Source: Syntrophaceae bacterium | Lineage (GTDB): Bacteria > Desulfobacterota > Syntrophia > Syntrophales > PHBD01 | Length of the DNA: 64,000 nucleotides | Reading direction: 5' to 3' | Assembly (NCBI GenBank): GCA_013177825.1 | Contig: JABLXX010000009.1 | Coordinates: 1 to 64,000, forward strand | Part shown: positions 49,039 through 57,765 of the stretch, in pieces | Layout: each line of letters opens with the position of its first letter | Position numbering within the stretch: position 1 is the first letter of the stretch | Translations under genes and position numbers: made by a program | The notes under the pieces: model-generated | Seen by the model: the letters and a program-made list of their open reading frames with translations, nothing else | Database searches by the model: none | Told to the model about the DNA's origin: nothing

Positions 49039-50982
49039 ATGACTGATTCCCCCAGAGAGACGAAAGAGAAGCCATCATCCCCCCGGAACGATTCGGACCA
49101 TCCTGCCGTTCAGCATCCGCCGGGGGAAAACCTGCCCCTGGTTCTAGGGGCTCTGGGGGTTGTATTCGGCGACATCGGCACAAGCCCGCTGTATGCCGTC
49201 AAGGAGTGTTTCCACGGCACGCACGCCATTGCACTGAGCGAAGCCAACATTCTTGGAGTCCTGTCCCTTGTCTTCTGGTCCCTGACCGTTGTGATCAGTG
49301 TCAAGTATGTAACCTTTCTTCTCCGGGCCGATCATAAAGGAGAGGGAGGCATTTTCGTTCTTCTTGCGCTCACTCTTTCGGGCAAGCGCCCTTTGTCGCC
49401 TCGATTGAACTCCACGGTCGTACTCGCGTCATTGTTGGGGGCGGCGCTTCTGTACGGTGACGGGATCATCACACCCGCCATTTCCGTGCTATCGGCTGTC
49501 GAGGGTTTGGGTGTTGCCACAAGGGAGGCACAGCCTCTCATCCTCCCGTTTACATGCTTGATTCTTCTCCTGCTCTTTCTTTTCCAGTATCGCGGAACGG
49601 CAAATATCGGGCGTATTTTCGGTCCGATCATGCTGATCTGGTTTTCTTCCATCGCTGCGTTGGGTATTAAGGAGATCCTTATCAACCCGGAAGTCCTGCG
49701 GGCGGCGAACCCGCTTTATGCCTATGAATTCTTCGTCCTCAACAAACTGCACGGATTCATCGTGCTGGGCTCGGTGGTGCTTTGCATTACGGGAGGAGAG
49801 GCGCTCTATGCGGATCTCGGTCATTTCGGAAGAAGGGCCATCCGGCTTTCATGGCTGGGTGTGGCCTTCCCTGCCCTGCTCTTGAACTATTTCGGCCAGG
49901 GCTCTCTTCTTCTGACCCATCCGGAGATGGCCTTCAACCCGTTTTACGGTCTTGTGCCGAGATGGCTCCTGTATCCCATGGTCGGGCTCTCCACGGTTGC
50001 GACCATCATCGCCTCGCAGGCCATGATTTCCGGCGTCTTTTCACTGACCCAACAGGCGATCCAGCTCGGTTTCTGCCCTCGCATGCGGATCATCCACACG
50101 TCCCAGGAAACAAGAGGGCAGATTTACATGCCCGGCATCAATTATAGCCTGATGTTTGCCTGCATTGGAGCAGTGCTCTTTTTCAAGGATTCGAGCGGCC
50201 TTGCCGGAGCTTACGGCGTTGCAGTCACATCAACGATGGGCCTTACCTCCGTCATGTATCTCTTCGTTCTCCTGAGGGCATGGGATTGGCCTCTCTGGAA
50301 AGCGCTCCCGCTGGTCGGTCTGTTCCTCATGTTTGACTTGTCGTACTTCATCGCAAATATCCCGAAGATACCCTATGGCGGGTGGTTTCCCATCATCATG
50401 GGAGGGTCAATCCTCGCAGTCATGGCCACATGGAAGGAAGGCCGCAACGAACTGTCCCGCATGATGCTGAGCAGCCGCTTTCCACTGGATCAGTTTCTGG
50501 AAGAACTCTCCAGAAGCACGATGGTGCGCGTGCCGGGAACGGCAGTTTTCATGACGATCTCGCCCGTCGGCACCCCGTCGGCGCTGCTGCATCACGTCAA
50601 ACATAACCGCATGCTGCATGATCGGGTAATCCTGTTGACGGTAAAGACCATCGACAATCCAAAGGTGCTGATTAGTGAGCGGCTGAGTGTGGAGGATCTG
50701 GGGCAGGGATTCTATCGAATCCAGGCTGCTTACGGGTTCATGGAAAAGCCCAGTGTCTCGGAAATCTTCAGGCTGGCGTCCCGATCCGGCCTCCGGGTCG
50801 ATCCGGCCATATCAACGTTCGTCCTCGGGAGGGAAACATTGTTGACAACGGGCAGGGGGAAAATGATGGAATGGCGCAAACATCTTTTCGCGTTCATGTC
50901 CAGAAACGCTCAGACGGCAACACTATTTTTCGGCATTCCGCCAGGGCGGGTGATTGAAATCGGCATTCAGATCGAGCTCTAA
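49039..50982 (+). CDS. kup: KUP-family potassium transporter
   Basis: The 647-aa protein has about twelve membrane helices with the KUP hallmark LGALGVVFGDIGTSPLYAVKE, GDGIITPAISVLSAVEGLGV, ITGGEALYADLGHFG and GQGSLLLTHPE, and a C-terminal cytoplasmic domain from about residue 460. It imports K+ with protons. Control by the c-di-AMP riboswitch directly upstream fits the known role of that messenger in limiting potassium uptake. Confidence 0.95.
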   Translation: MTDSPRETKEKPSSPRNDSDHPAVQHPPGENLPLVLGALGVVFGDIGTSPLYAVKECFHGTHAIALSEANILGVLSLVFWSLTVVISVKYVTFLLRADHKGEGGIFVLLALTLSGKRPLSPRLNSTVVLASLLGAALLYGDGIITPAISVLSAVEGLGVATREAQPLILPFTCLILLLLFLFQYRGTANIGRIFGPIMLIWFSSIAALGIKEILINPEVLRAANPLYAYEFFVLNKLHGFIVLGSVVLCITGGEALYADLGHFGRRAIRLSWLGVAFPALLLNYFGQGSLLLTHPEMAFNPFYGLVPRWLLYPMVGLSTVATIIASQAMISGVFSLTQQAIQLGFCPRMRIIHTSQETRGQIYMPGINYSLMFACIGAVLFFKDSSGLAGAYGVAVTSTMGLTSVMYLFVLLRAWDWPLWKALPLVGLFLMFDLSYFIANIPKIPYGGWFPIIMGGSILAVMATWKEGRNELSRMMLSSRFPLDQFLEELSRSTMVRVPGTAVFMTISPVGTPSALLHHVKHNRMLHDRVILLTVKTIDNPKVLISERLSVEDLGQGFYRIQAAYGFMEKPSVSEIFRLASRSGLRVDPAISTFVLGRETLLTTGRGKMMEWRKHLFAFMSRNAQTATLFFGIPPGRVIEIGIQIEL

Positions 50983-51172
50983 TGCCGGGTCAAACAGCCT
51001 GCTCGCCAACGCTCTGACTTTTTTCATACTGTGCCGAGCGGTCCTTCAAAATGACACCTTTTTATTCATCCTTCCAATTCTCATCTCCCTGCCATCGGAT
51101 ACCTCTGCCAGGCGTTGCAGATGGGTTGCGTTTCGCCTTCATCGGTGATACCCTATCCGTAACTCTGAGCGA

Positions 51173-52417
51173 ATGAATTCAACCACATACAACTCTTCCG
51201 GGAATTGGCAGATCGAGCAGCAGTGTCCTCAGTGCGGGGCCCCCGTCACCCTTGACGAGGCGGACCGCCTTTTTCTGTGCGGTTACTGCCGGACAAAGCT
51301 CTACCTGGCGTCAGCGGGCCATTTCCGGTATTACCTTCCCCCTCCACCTCCGGGGCCGGAGATCCTCTTTCTTCCCTATTGGCGGCTCAAGGGACTCGCC
51401 TACCGGATGGCGGACCTTGAATTTCAGCATCGTTTCGTAGACACAAACATCCTCGCCCTCGACACGGCCGGGCCGTCGACATCGCTGGGACTCCGGCCAC
51501 AGGTGATGAAACTCCGTTTTGTCAGCGCCAAGACGGAAGGCAGGTTCCTGGCTCCGGGCCGCCTCCCCCGCGAGGCGGCGCCACGATTCGACACCGACGG
51601 CCACCCGACTCGCCTGACCGACCAGTCCTACATCGGTGAAACGGTCAGCATCATTTATACCCCGGTCTATCTGGAGGGTGACTTCCTTTATGATGCCATC
51701 CTCAGGAAACTCATCCCCGACTGGAAGAAGGAATACCGGGATATCCTGCTCTCTCTCCCCGACGCCACGCCCTGGCAAGTCCGCTTCGTTCCGACCCTCT
51801 GCCCTCATTGCGGCTGGGACATGGATGGAGAACGGGATGCCCTTGTCATGACATGCCGGAACTGCGATTCTGCCTGGAGCTGTAACGGCGAGGAATTTTG
51901 TCCGGTCCCGTTCTGTTACCTGGAAAGCCCCGCCGAACCGTTTATCTACCTCCCCTTCTGGCGCTTGACGGCCCGCATTGAAGGTGTTCCAATGGACTCC
52001 GTTGCCGACCTGATCCGCCTCGGCAATCTCCCCAGGGTGGCAACCCCCGCCCTGGAGGCTGCACCGGTCCACTTCTGGTCCCCCGCCTTCAAGGTGAATC
52101 CGGCTCTTTTCGTCCGCTGGGCCCGGCAGATGACGGTCTTCCAGCCGGAAGGTGCAGCAATGGCAATCCTGCCGAAGGTCCCGGCACACCCGGTTACACT
52201 GCCACTCTCCGAGGCCTTCGAGACCATACCGATCACAATGGCCAGCATCGCGGCCAACAAACGGATGTTTCTGGCCGGTCTGCCGGACATGCGGATCCGT
52301 CCCGGGGAGTCTCGACTGGTCTATCACCCCTTCTTCCTCCGGCAGAACGAACTGGTCCACGCTACCATGGGGCTGGCGGTGGACCGGCGGGCCCTGTCCT
52401 TAGGCGGGTTCCTGTAA
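51173..52417 (+). CDS. Zinc-ribbon protein of unknown function
   Basis: The 414-aa protein has two zinc ribbons: CPQCGAPVTLDEADRLFLCGYC (residues 18-39) and CPHCGWDMDGER with CRNCDSAWSC (about 210-240). Between and after them are repeated segments like EILFLPYWRLKG and FIYLPFWRLT, suggesting two copies of one module. No enzyme signature is seen. It resembles proteins found near SPFH/zinc-ribbon genes, one of which is at 44710; a functional link is a guess. Start is weakly supported. Confidence 0.65.
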   Translation: MNSTTYNSSGNWQIEQQCPQCGAPVTLDEADRLFLCGYCRTKLYLASAGHFRYYLPPPPPGPEILFLPYWRLKGLAYRMADLEFQHRFVDTNILALDTAGPSTSLGLRPQVMKLRFVSAKTEGRFLAPGRLPREAAPRFDTDGHPTRLTDQSYIGETVSIIYTPVYLEGDFLYDAILRKLIPDWKKEYRDILLSLPDATPWQVRFVPTLCPHCGWDMDGERDALVMTCRNCDSAWSCNGEEFCPVPFCYLESPAEPFIYLPFWRLTARIEGVPMDSVADLIRLGNLPRVATPALEAAPVHFWSPAFKVNPALFVRWARQMTVFQPEGAAMAILPKVPAHPVTLPLSEAFETIPITMASIAANKRMFLAGLPDMRIRPGESRLVYHPFFLRQNELVHATMGLAVDRRALSLGGFL

Positions 52418-52772
52418 GGAGGGTTCGCCGAATCGGATCCGGATGCACCTCCCGCCGATCCAATCTCATTCTTCGCGGTATTCCCGACTAACCCAGCATG
52501 AATCGGCCAAGCACGTCGGCAATGGTAAGGCCCCGTTCTCGATTCCCGTCCCTGACAGGCACCAGTTCCCGGGCGCCGGCGAGGCGCGGCTCCTCGCATG
52601 CCGTTCTGTCCATTGTTCGCTTCATCTTCATCACCTCCCTGCACATATTTTCCAATCCGGGACTGATTTTGCTCCTAACCGACGGCAGTGCAATCCATGA
52701 TCTTCGCAAAAATACATCGGGCAGGACGGATACTCCGGATCGGAGTCGGTCCGATAGCTGAACTTTCCCAAC
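52418..52772. other. Intergenic region with one small candidate gene
   Basis: About 355 bp between two convergent genes. Apart from the 45-codon frame at 52488-52625 and the terminator at 52773, nothing was found. Confidence 0.3.
52488..52625 (-). CDS. Candidate 45-aa protein with near-perfect ribosome-binding site
   Basis: On the - strand AGGGAGGTG lies 6-8 nt before ATG 52625, matching the anti-Shine-Dalgarno closely. The frame reads MKRTMDRTACEEPRLAGARE and ends ADVLGRFMLG. It is basic at the start and has no membrane segment. Small, unannotated-looking, unrecognised. Confidence 0.35.
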   Translation of the reverse strand: MKRTMDRTACEEPRLAGARELVPVRDGNRERGLTIADVLGRFMLG

Positions 52773-52804
52773 AAAAAGGGCCGTACGGCAGTACCGTACG
52801 GCCC
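52773..52804 (-). terminator. Terminator after atoE
   Basis: An 11-bp perfect stem GGGCCGTACGG (52778-52788), loop CAGTA, CCGTACGGCCC (52794-52804), with five U on the - strand side (52777-52773). It closes the - strand atoE gene. Confidence 0.88.
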
Positions 52805-52831
52805 CGATCCTTCAGGGAAAGGATGGTTGCG

Positions 52832-54187
52832 TCACATGACCCCGAACCCGATCATGAGGGCAAAGAGGGACAGGACAAGACCGATCCAGAGGAGGACCAT
52901 GGTCGTGTAACCCATGATGTCCTTGGCGGACAGGCCGGCCAGTCCGAGGAGCGGCAGCGCCCAGAACGGCTGGATCGCATTGGTCCACTGGTCTCCCCAG
53001 GCCACCATCATGGCCGACTTCACCATGTCGATGTTCATCATCTTCGCCGCCTCGACCGTGATGGGCCCCTGCACGGCCCACTGGCCGCCGCCTGAAGGCA
53101 CGAACACGTTAATGATGCCGGCCCCCCAGAACTGGAACATGTAGAAGGTTTCCTTCGTAGAGAAAGCGACGAACCACCCGGCGATGATCTTGGCCAGACC
53201 GGTGCCGATCATGATGCCCATGATCCCCCCATAGAGCGGGAATTGCAGGGCGATGCCGCCGCAGGAGCGGATGGCCTGGTTCATGGCCTGGACGTAATTG
53301 ATGGGCTTCCCGTGGAGGATCACGCCAAGAATGAAGAACGTGAAAATGACGATGTCCAGGTTCAGGTCCAGACCCTTCGTGGAGAAATGGCTATAGAGAT
53401 AAATCAACCCCATCGCCGCGAAAACGAAATTGATGATGTAGCTGTGATCGACCCGCTCCGCCAGAGTCGGACTTACGGGTTTCTCGACATGGACGGTCTC
53501 TCCCAGGAGTTCCTTCACCCTTTCCTCAGAAATCGTCTGGGTCTCTTCCTCCCTGGGATGCATGAAATAGAAAAGGATGGGAATCGTGAACAGGAGGAGG
53601 AGCGCCGGGACCAGGTTCCAGGAGGCCAAAATCGTGTCTGATATGGGGGTTACCAGTCCCGTCGCCTTCTCAACGAGGTTTTGGGGATGCTTCGCCGTGG
53701 CCAGAAGCAGGGGGATGGAACCGGAAAAGCCCATGTGCCAGATGCACAGTCCGCTGTAGGCGCCGGCGATCAGGAGCGGAAAGTCGGATTTCCTCTGCCG
53801 ACGGGCGATTTCCAGGGCCAGGAACCCCCCCATGATGAGACCGAATCCCCAGTTGATCAGTCCACCGAAGCTTCCCACGAAGGCGGTGATCATGGCACCT
53901 CTCACGGGTGTCGTCGCCAGGGAGGCCACCCAGTCCAGGACTTTCTTCAGCGGAGGCGTCAGAGCCAGGCAGTAACCCGTCACCAGGACCAGGATCATCT
54001 GCATGGTGAAGGCGAGGATTCCGTACACGCCTTTCCCCCAGGTTGTGATAACCTTCATGAAATCCGCGCCTGCAAAGAGCAGGGCCAGCACAGCAGTGAG
54101 AAAGGTCAGGAGAATGGCGAACAGGTAGGCATCCGGAAGGAAATGCCTCATGAAATAAGTGAAGAAACCTGCCAACTTACGAATCAT
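52832..54187 (-). CDS. Short-chain fatty acid transporter (AtoE family)
   Basis: The 451-aa protein has about twelve membrane segments and the AtoE pattern: FGGLINWGFGLIMGGFLALE, SGLCIWHMGFSGSIPLLLAT, FQFWGAGIINVFVPSGGGQWA and GDQWTNAIQPFWALPLLGLA. AtoE imports short-chain fatty acids such as butyrate or acetoacetate. ATG 54187 follows AAGGAGGTGTGCT, an ideal site. In a syntrophic, fatty-acid-metabolising organism it would supply acids for activation by the CoA transferase next door. Confidence 0.92.
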   Translation of the reverse strand: MIRKLAGFFTYFMRHFLPDAYLFAILLTFLTAVLALLFAGADFMKVITTWGKGVYGILAFTMQMILVLVTGYCLALTPPLKKVLDWVASLATTPVRGAMITAFVGSFGGLINWGFGLIMGGFLALEIARRQRKSDFPLLIAGAYSGLCIWHMGFSGSIPLLLATAKHPQNLVEKATGLVTPISDTILASWNLVPALLLLFTIPILFYFMHPREEETQTISEERVKELLGETVHVEKPVSPTLAERVDHSYIINFVFAAMGLIYLYSHFSTKGLDLNLDIVIFTFFILGVILHGKPINYVQAMNQAIRSCGGIALQFPLYGGIMGIMIGTGLAKIIAGWFVAFSTKETFYMFQFWGAGIINVFVPSGGGQWAVQGPITVEAAKMMNIDMVKSAMMVAWGDQWTNAIQPFWALPLLGLAGLSAKDIMGYTTMVLLWIGLVLSLFALMIGFGVM

Positions 54188-54251
54188 AGCACACCTCCTT
54201 ATTGAAAGAACAGAACGCGAGGACCACAGCCTCCTTACAGGCCGGCCCCCC

Positions 54252-54289
54252 AAAAAAAAACTCCAACTTCAGTTCAGAAGTCGGAGTTT
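54252..54289 (-). terminator. Terminator after the CoA-transferase gene
   Basis: On the - strand AAACTCCGACTTC (54289-54277) and GAAGTTGGAGTTT (54270-54258) pair (one G-U), followed by a U-run to 54252. It separates atoE from the CoA-transferase. Confidence 0.85.
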
Positions 54290-54431
54290 GCCCCTTTTAA
54301 CACCATCGCTTCTTCCTCCAGGATGAATTCATGATGGTGATACTGACGGACCGTATCAAAAAATGCCTATCCTTGTCAAAGCCAAACACCGAATGACGCC
54401 ATGTCAGTCCCATCGACTCTCGGATTCACCA

Positions 54432-55607
54432 TCAAATTATGCCGCGTTTCCTCAGATCGATTCTCGAGCGGGCGTCAATCCTCATTGCCTCCAACAGTTC
54501 ATCCGTATGCTCCCCCAACGCGGGCGGCGGTGTTCTCCAGCCCGGCTGCTCTCCGGAAAACTGGACGGGAAAAGCCTGCTGCAGGATCTCTCCGTTTCCC
54601 TGCTGTAGCGCCCGGAACCAAAGTCCCCGATGGCGCACTTGGGGATCGTCCAGAACCTCGTCCAGCGAATTCACCGTGGAGAAACAGACGTCGAAGCGGT
54701 CCAGGAGTTCCACCCATTCCCCCCGGGTCCGCTGCAGGAAGACGGCCCGGAGCTCCGAGATGATCTCAACCTGCCGGTCGAGCGGAGCCAGCAGATCGCC
54801 GGCAAGATCGTTGCGGCGGATCGCCCGGCAGAAGGATTCCCAGAACTTCTCCTCCAGGCAGCCCAGAGCGATGCAGCGGCCGTCTTTTGTTTCGTAGACA
54901 TTGTAACAGGCATATCCGCCTCCCACTCTGGCCTCCCCTCTCCCCGGCGCGGATCCCCGGGCGGCGAACTCGGACATGATAAGGCCCAGGTATGGGGAAA
55001 GGCCGTCCAGCAGCGACACATCGAGGTACTGGCCCGCTCCGCAAAGCCGGCGTCGGAGGAGTGCCGCCAGGATTCCCAGGGCGGCCAGAATCGCTCCGCC
55101 CGCGCCGGCAATCTGAACCGCCGGTACAATCGGTCGGCGTCCACTCTCTCCCAAGAGATCGAGGATACCCGAAATGGCCAGAATATTGATGTCATGTGCG
55201 GGTTTCAGACTGTAAGGGCCGTCCTGTCCGAAGCCGCTCAGGGAACAATACACGAGGTTATGATTGATCTCCCGTACCGTTTCATAACCCAGTTCCCAGC
55301 GGCCCATGGTTCCGGGCCGGAAGTTCTCCACCAGAACGTCGGCGCCCGGGATCATGCGCCTCAGGATCGTCCTCCCTTCTTCCTCGTGCATGTTTAACGT
55401 CATGCTTCGCTTGTTACGGTTGATCACGAGAAAAAAACTTCCGGTGTCCCCCATCAGGGGCGGCGCTTTGCGAAATCCGTCTCCGCCTTTCGGATTCTCG
55501 ATCTTGATCACGTCGGCGCCCAGATCCGCCAGGATCTGGGTGCACAGACCTCCCGGGAGCACCTGAGATAGATCCAGCACCCGGGTTCCTTCCAGAGGCA
55601 AAGGCAT
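54432..55607 (-). CDS. Class III CoA-transferase (CaiB/BaiF), AMACR-like
   Basis: The 391-aa protein has the family start VLDLSQVLPGGLCTQILADL, ADVIKIENPKGGD, RNKRSMTLNM, and the catalytic-region Asp in AHDINILAISGIL, which resembles the GHDINYLA of alpha-methylacyl-CoA racemase. The family transfers CoA between acids or racemises 2-methylacyl-CoA esters. It shares orientation with atoE but lies upstream behind its own terminator. The substrate is open. Confidence 0.88.
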   Translation of the reverse strand: MPLPLEGTRVLDLSQVLPGGLCTQILADLGADVIKIENPKGGDGFRKAPPLMGDTGSFFLVINRNKRSMTLNMHEEEGRTILRRMIPGADVLVENFRPGTMGRWELGYETVREINHNLVYCSLSGFGQDGPYSLKPAHDINILAISGILDLLGESGRRPIVPAVQIAGAGGAILAALGILAALLRRRLCGAGQYLDVSLLDGLSPYLGLIMSEFAARGSAPGRGEARVGGGYACYNVYETKDGRCIALGCLEEKFWESFCRAIRRNDLAGDLLAPLDRQVEIISELRAVFLQRTRGEWVELLDRFDVCFSTVNSLDEVLDDPQVRHRGLWFRALQQGNGEILQQAFPVQFSGEQPGWRTPPPALGEHTDELLEAMRIDARSRIDLRKRGII

Positions 55608-55726
55608 CCTTTAGCTCCTCGTTTTTTCATTCTGCGGCAGATTTCCCGAGCCCGGCTGACAGAAACAGCGGGATCAGGTTCATGGAAACTACGGCAGGGA
55701 ATGGCGTCATGCCCGATCGATCTGCT

Positions 55727-56281
55727 CTATGGGTTCCCGCGGGACAGCAGCTGCTTGAGCCGCTCCAGCCCGCGATAAATCCTCATCTTGGCGGCACTGA
55801 GGGAAATGCCCAGGATCTCCGATGTCTCCTCCAGGGAAAGTCCCTGGTAAAACCGGAGAATCAGGGCCTCCCGCTGGTCCGCCGGGAGGCGCCACAGCAT
55901 CCGTTGCAGCCGTTCCGCTTCTCTCGCTTCATCCAGGCGGTCTTCCATCCCCGGGGCGTTGTCGGCCGGATCTCCCTGGCAGGCCGACTCGATGGATCCC
56001 GCTTCCTCCCGTTTTTTCTTTTTCAAGTGGTTCCGGATCCCGTTCAGGGCAACCGTATACAGCCAAGTGAAAAACGGTCGCTCTCTGTCATATCGATGAA
56101 GGTTCCGGAAGGCCCGGATAAACGCTTCCTGGGACAGATCGTCGGCATCCTGAAGGCTGCCCGTCATTCGGTACGCCAACTGGAGAATGGGATTCTTGTA
56201 AGCATCGACCAAAAGAGCATAGGCATTGGTATCGCCCTCCAGGATTCGTTGGACAATGTCTTTCGCCTGCCGCTGGTCCAC
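55727..56281 (-). CDS. ECF-subfamily RNA polymerase sigma factor
   Basis: The 184-aa protein has sigma region 2 (AYALLVDAYKNPILQLAYRM, then DADDLSQEAFIRAFRNLHRY) and region 4 (LPADQREALILRFYQGLSLEETSEILGISLSAAKMRIYRGLERL). No region 1.1 or 3, so it is an ECF factor. No anti-sigma gene is adjacent, which is unusual; regulation may be transcriptional or by an unlinked partner. Its own regulon is unknown. Confidence 0.92.
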   Translation of the reverse strand: MDQRQAKDIVQRILEGDTNAYALLVDAYKNPILQLAYRMTGSLQDADDLSQEAFIRAFRNLHRYDRERPFFTWLYTVALNGIRNHLKKKKREEAGSIESACQGDPADNAPGMEDRLDEAREAERLQRMLWRLPADQREALILRFYQGLSLEETSEILGISLSAAKMRIYRGLERLKQLLSRGNP

Positions 56282-56562
56282 CTTTTCCTCCCGGTCCGGG
56301 AGCCGCGAAGACGATTCCGCAACCTGCAGACAGGCTTTCCCGATTCCTTTATCCCCAGATCCCTGCGGTTGCCGCTGTTGTTTCCCACAAGCGAATCGCC
56401 ATTAGCCGATCAATACCATGTTGCCGGATGCATGACAATGGCAGAGGGGACAAGCTCTCTTCCACACAAAATTAGCCCCCCAAATGACGCCCTGCCGGAA
56501 GCACAAAGCGGGGTTGCCTGAAAAAGACCCTTTACATTCTCTACAGGAACATCATTTCGTAG
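56282..56562. other. Divergent intergenic region
   Basis: Upstream of the ECF sigma factor (-) and the ferredoxin oxidoreductase operon (+). No gene or clear - strand promoter was identified. Confidence 0.3.
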
Positions 56563-56602
56563 TTGACAACCCCGATCCCTTGTTTTAAAGTTCACGAACT
56601 TT
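56563..56602 (+). promoter_or_regulatory. Promoter of the leader-oxidoreductase operon with overlapping palindrome
   Basis: TTGACA (56563-56568), 17-bp spacer, TAAAGT (56586-56591). A perfect 7-bp inverted repeat AAAGTTC-AC-GAACTTT (56587-56602) overlaps the -10 and start site, a typical repressor position. Confidence 0.65.
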
Positions 56603-56617
56603 TTTTGGAGTTTTCCA

Positions 56618-56740
56618 ATGACGATGGCACTCGGACTGGACAAAGCAAGGGGTTTGATGAGGGATCTGCTGCTCCTATTGTGCCTTCCCCTGCTCCTTCT
56701 GGGGTCCCTTCCGACGCCCATCGTTTTTAGGAAGCGCTGA
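56618..56740 (+). CDS. Leucine-rich leader peptide
   Basis: A 40-codon frame, with GGAG 8 nt before the ATG, encodes DLLLLLCLPLLLLGSLP at residues 16-32: ten of residues 17-28 are Leu, and 14 of 40 in total. It ends PTPIVFRKR. It lies directly upstream of an attenuator-type terminator and the 2-oxoacid oxidoreductase genes. By analogy with leuL/ilvL this should be a regulatory leader that senses charged tRNA-Leu. It could instead be a small hydrophobic protein, but the RNA structures argue against that. Confidence 0.7.
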   Translation: MTMALGLDKARGLMRDLLLLLCLPLLLLGSLPTPIVFRKR

Positions 56741-56795
56741 CCGAAACGCAACGAGACGATCCTAAAGGCCATGGGTGACCACCCATGGCCTTTTT
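56716..56795 (+). terminator. Attenuator terminator with competing antiterminator
   Basis: AAAGGCCATGGGT (56764-56776), loop GACC, ACCCATGGCCTTT (56781-56793) is a perfect 13-bp stem running into TTTTTG. Upstream, GCCCAT (56716-56721) and TTTAGG (56726-56731) can pair with ATGGGT (56771-56776) and CCTAAA (56761-56766), a 12-bp antiterminator with a small internal loop that would dissolve the terminator. A ribosome stalled on the Leu run (about 56666-56701) leaves this region free. Confidence 0.75.
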
Positions 56796-56829
56796 GTTTA
56801 TGGCGGACAACAACCAACGGGAGAAATGC

Positions 56830-57393
56830 ATGTACGAGATCATCTGGCACGGCAGGGGAGGACAGGGCGTCGTCATCGCGGCACAGATGCTGGCGGAGGC
56901 CGCCTACCTGGGAGGATTCAAGGGTGTCACATCGGCTCCCACCTTCGGTCCCGAGCGCCGGGGAGCTCCCGTTACCGCATCGACCCGGATTGCCGAAGAA
57001 CCAATCCGCACCTTTTCCCAGCTTGAGAAGGCAGACATCACCGTCGTTCTGGATGATACGCTGTTTCAGGTGGCGGACATCTGGGGACGATCGAAACCGG
57101 GCGGTATGGTTATCATCAATACGGCGAAGCCCCCAAACCAGTTCTCCTGTCCGGAGGGAATCCGGACAGCCTTCGTGGACGGTGCATCGATCGCCCTGAA
57201 GAATCACCTGATCCGGGAGGGAGCGCCGGTGGTTAACACTCCCATGCTGGGCGCTTTTGCCAAGGCCACCGGCTTGGTATCCTTGGAAAATCTGGAAAAA
57301 GCACTGGAGGAAAAATTATCCCGGGAGGCAGTTCGGCGGAATTTCGCCACGGTTACGGATGCCTACCAGGAGACGACCATCGTCACCGGCTGA
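56830..57393 (+). CDS. 2-oxoacid:ferredoxin oxidoreductase, gamma subunit
   Basis: The 187-aa protein is the gamma (domain III) subunit: YEIIWHGRGGQGVVIAAQML at the start, then FGPERRGAPVTASTRI, the CoA-region segment, and NTPMLGAFAKATG. ATG 56830 is chosen at the conserved start. Gene order gamma-delta-alpha-beta matches archaeal/bacterial POR and VOR. The leucine-sensing leader suggests a branched-chain 2-oxoacid enzyme, possibly used to make branched-chain amino acids by reductive carboxylation. Confidence 0.9.
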   Translation: MYEIIWHGRGGQGVVIAAQMLAEAAYLGGFKGVTSAPTFGPERRGAPVTASTRIAEEPIRTFSQLEKADITVVLDDTLFQVADIWGRSKPGGMVIINTAKPPNQFSCPEGIRTAFVDGASIALKNHLIREGAPVVNTPMLGAFAKATGLVSLENLEKALEEKLSREAVRRNFATVTDAYQETTIVTG

Positions 57394-57471
57394 CGCGACA
57401 GATTTCGAGTCGTTGGAAAGTTGCGTTCCGGGAGTCGGCCGGGAGGCTCCCCACAGAAATTAGAGGCGGTT

Positions 57472-57765
57472 ATGGAAAAACGAGACGAAAACATTTCGGC
57501 CATGTGCAGGCCCGCTGTCGGGGAAGCGGGAAGAACCGGGGACTGGCGTACCGTCCGGCCGGTCATCGATCCGACAAGATGCATCCCCGCCGTGAAGAGG
57601 AAATCCGCCTGCTTCCTCTGCTGGCTGTACTGCCCCGAGGGCGTTGTCAAGGCCACCATCCCGGTCGAGATCGATCTGGATTACTGCAAGGGATGCGGCA
57701 TCTGTGCCGAGGAGTGTCCGGCCAAGGCCATCCAGATGGTAAGGGAGGACCAGTCCGATGAGTAA
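57472..57765 (+). CDS. 2-oxoacid:ferredoxin oxidoreductase, delta (ferredoxin) subunit
   Basis: The 97-aa subunit has two cluster motifs. The second is standard (CKGCGICAEECP). In the first, CFLCWLYCP lacks its normal partner two residues earlier; the next upstream Cys is nine residues away (CIPAVKRKSACFLC), so the first cluster may be bound with altered spacing. Start 57472 follows AGAGG. It overlaps the alpha gene by 8 bp. Confidence 0.88.
   Translation: MEKRDENISAMCRPAVGEAGRTGDWRTVRPVIDPTRCIPAVKRKSACFLCWLYCPEGVVKATIPVEIDLDYCKGCGICAEECPAKAIQMVREDQSDE

Noticed and set aside
56410-57207. Long - strand open frame upstream of the ECF sigma factor
   Set aside because: It lies opposite the leader peptide and gamma-subunit gene, and its translation has no domain; treated as a shadow.
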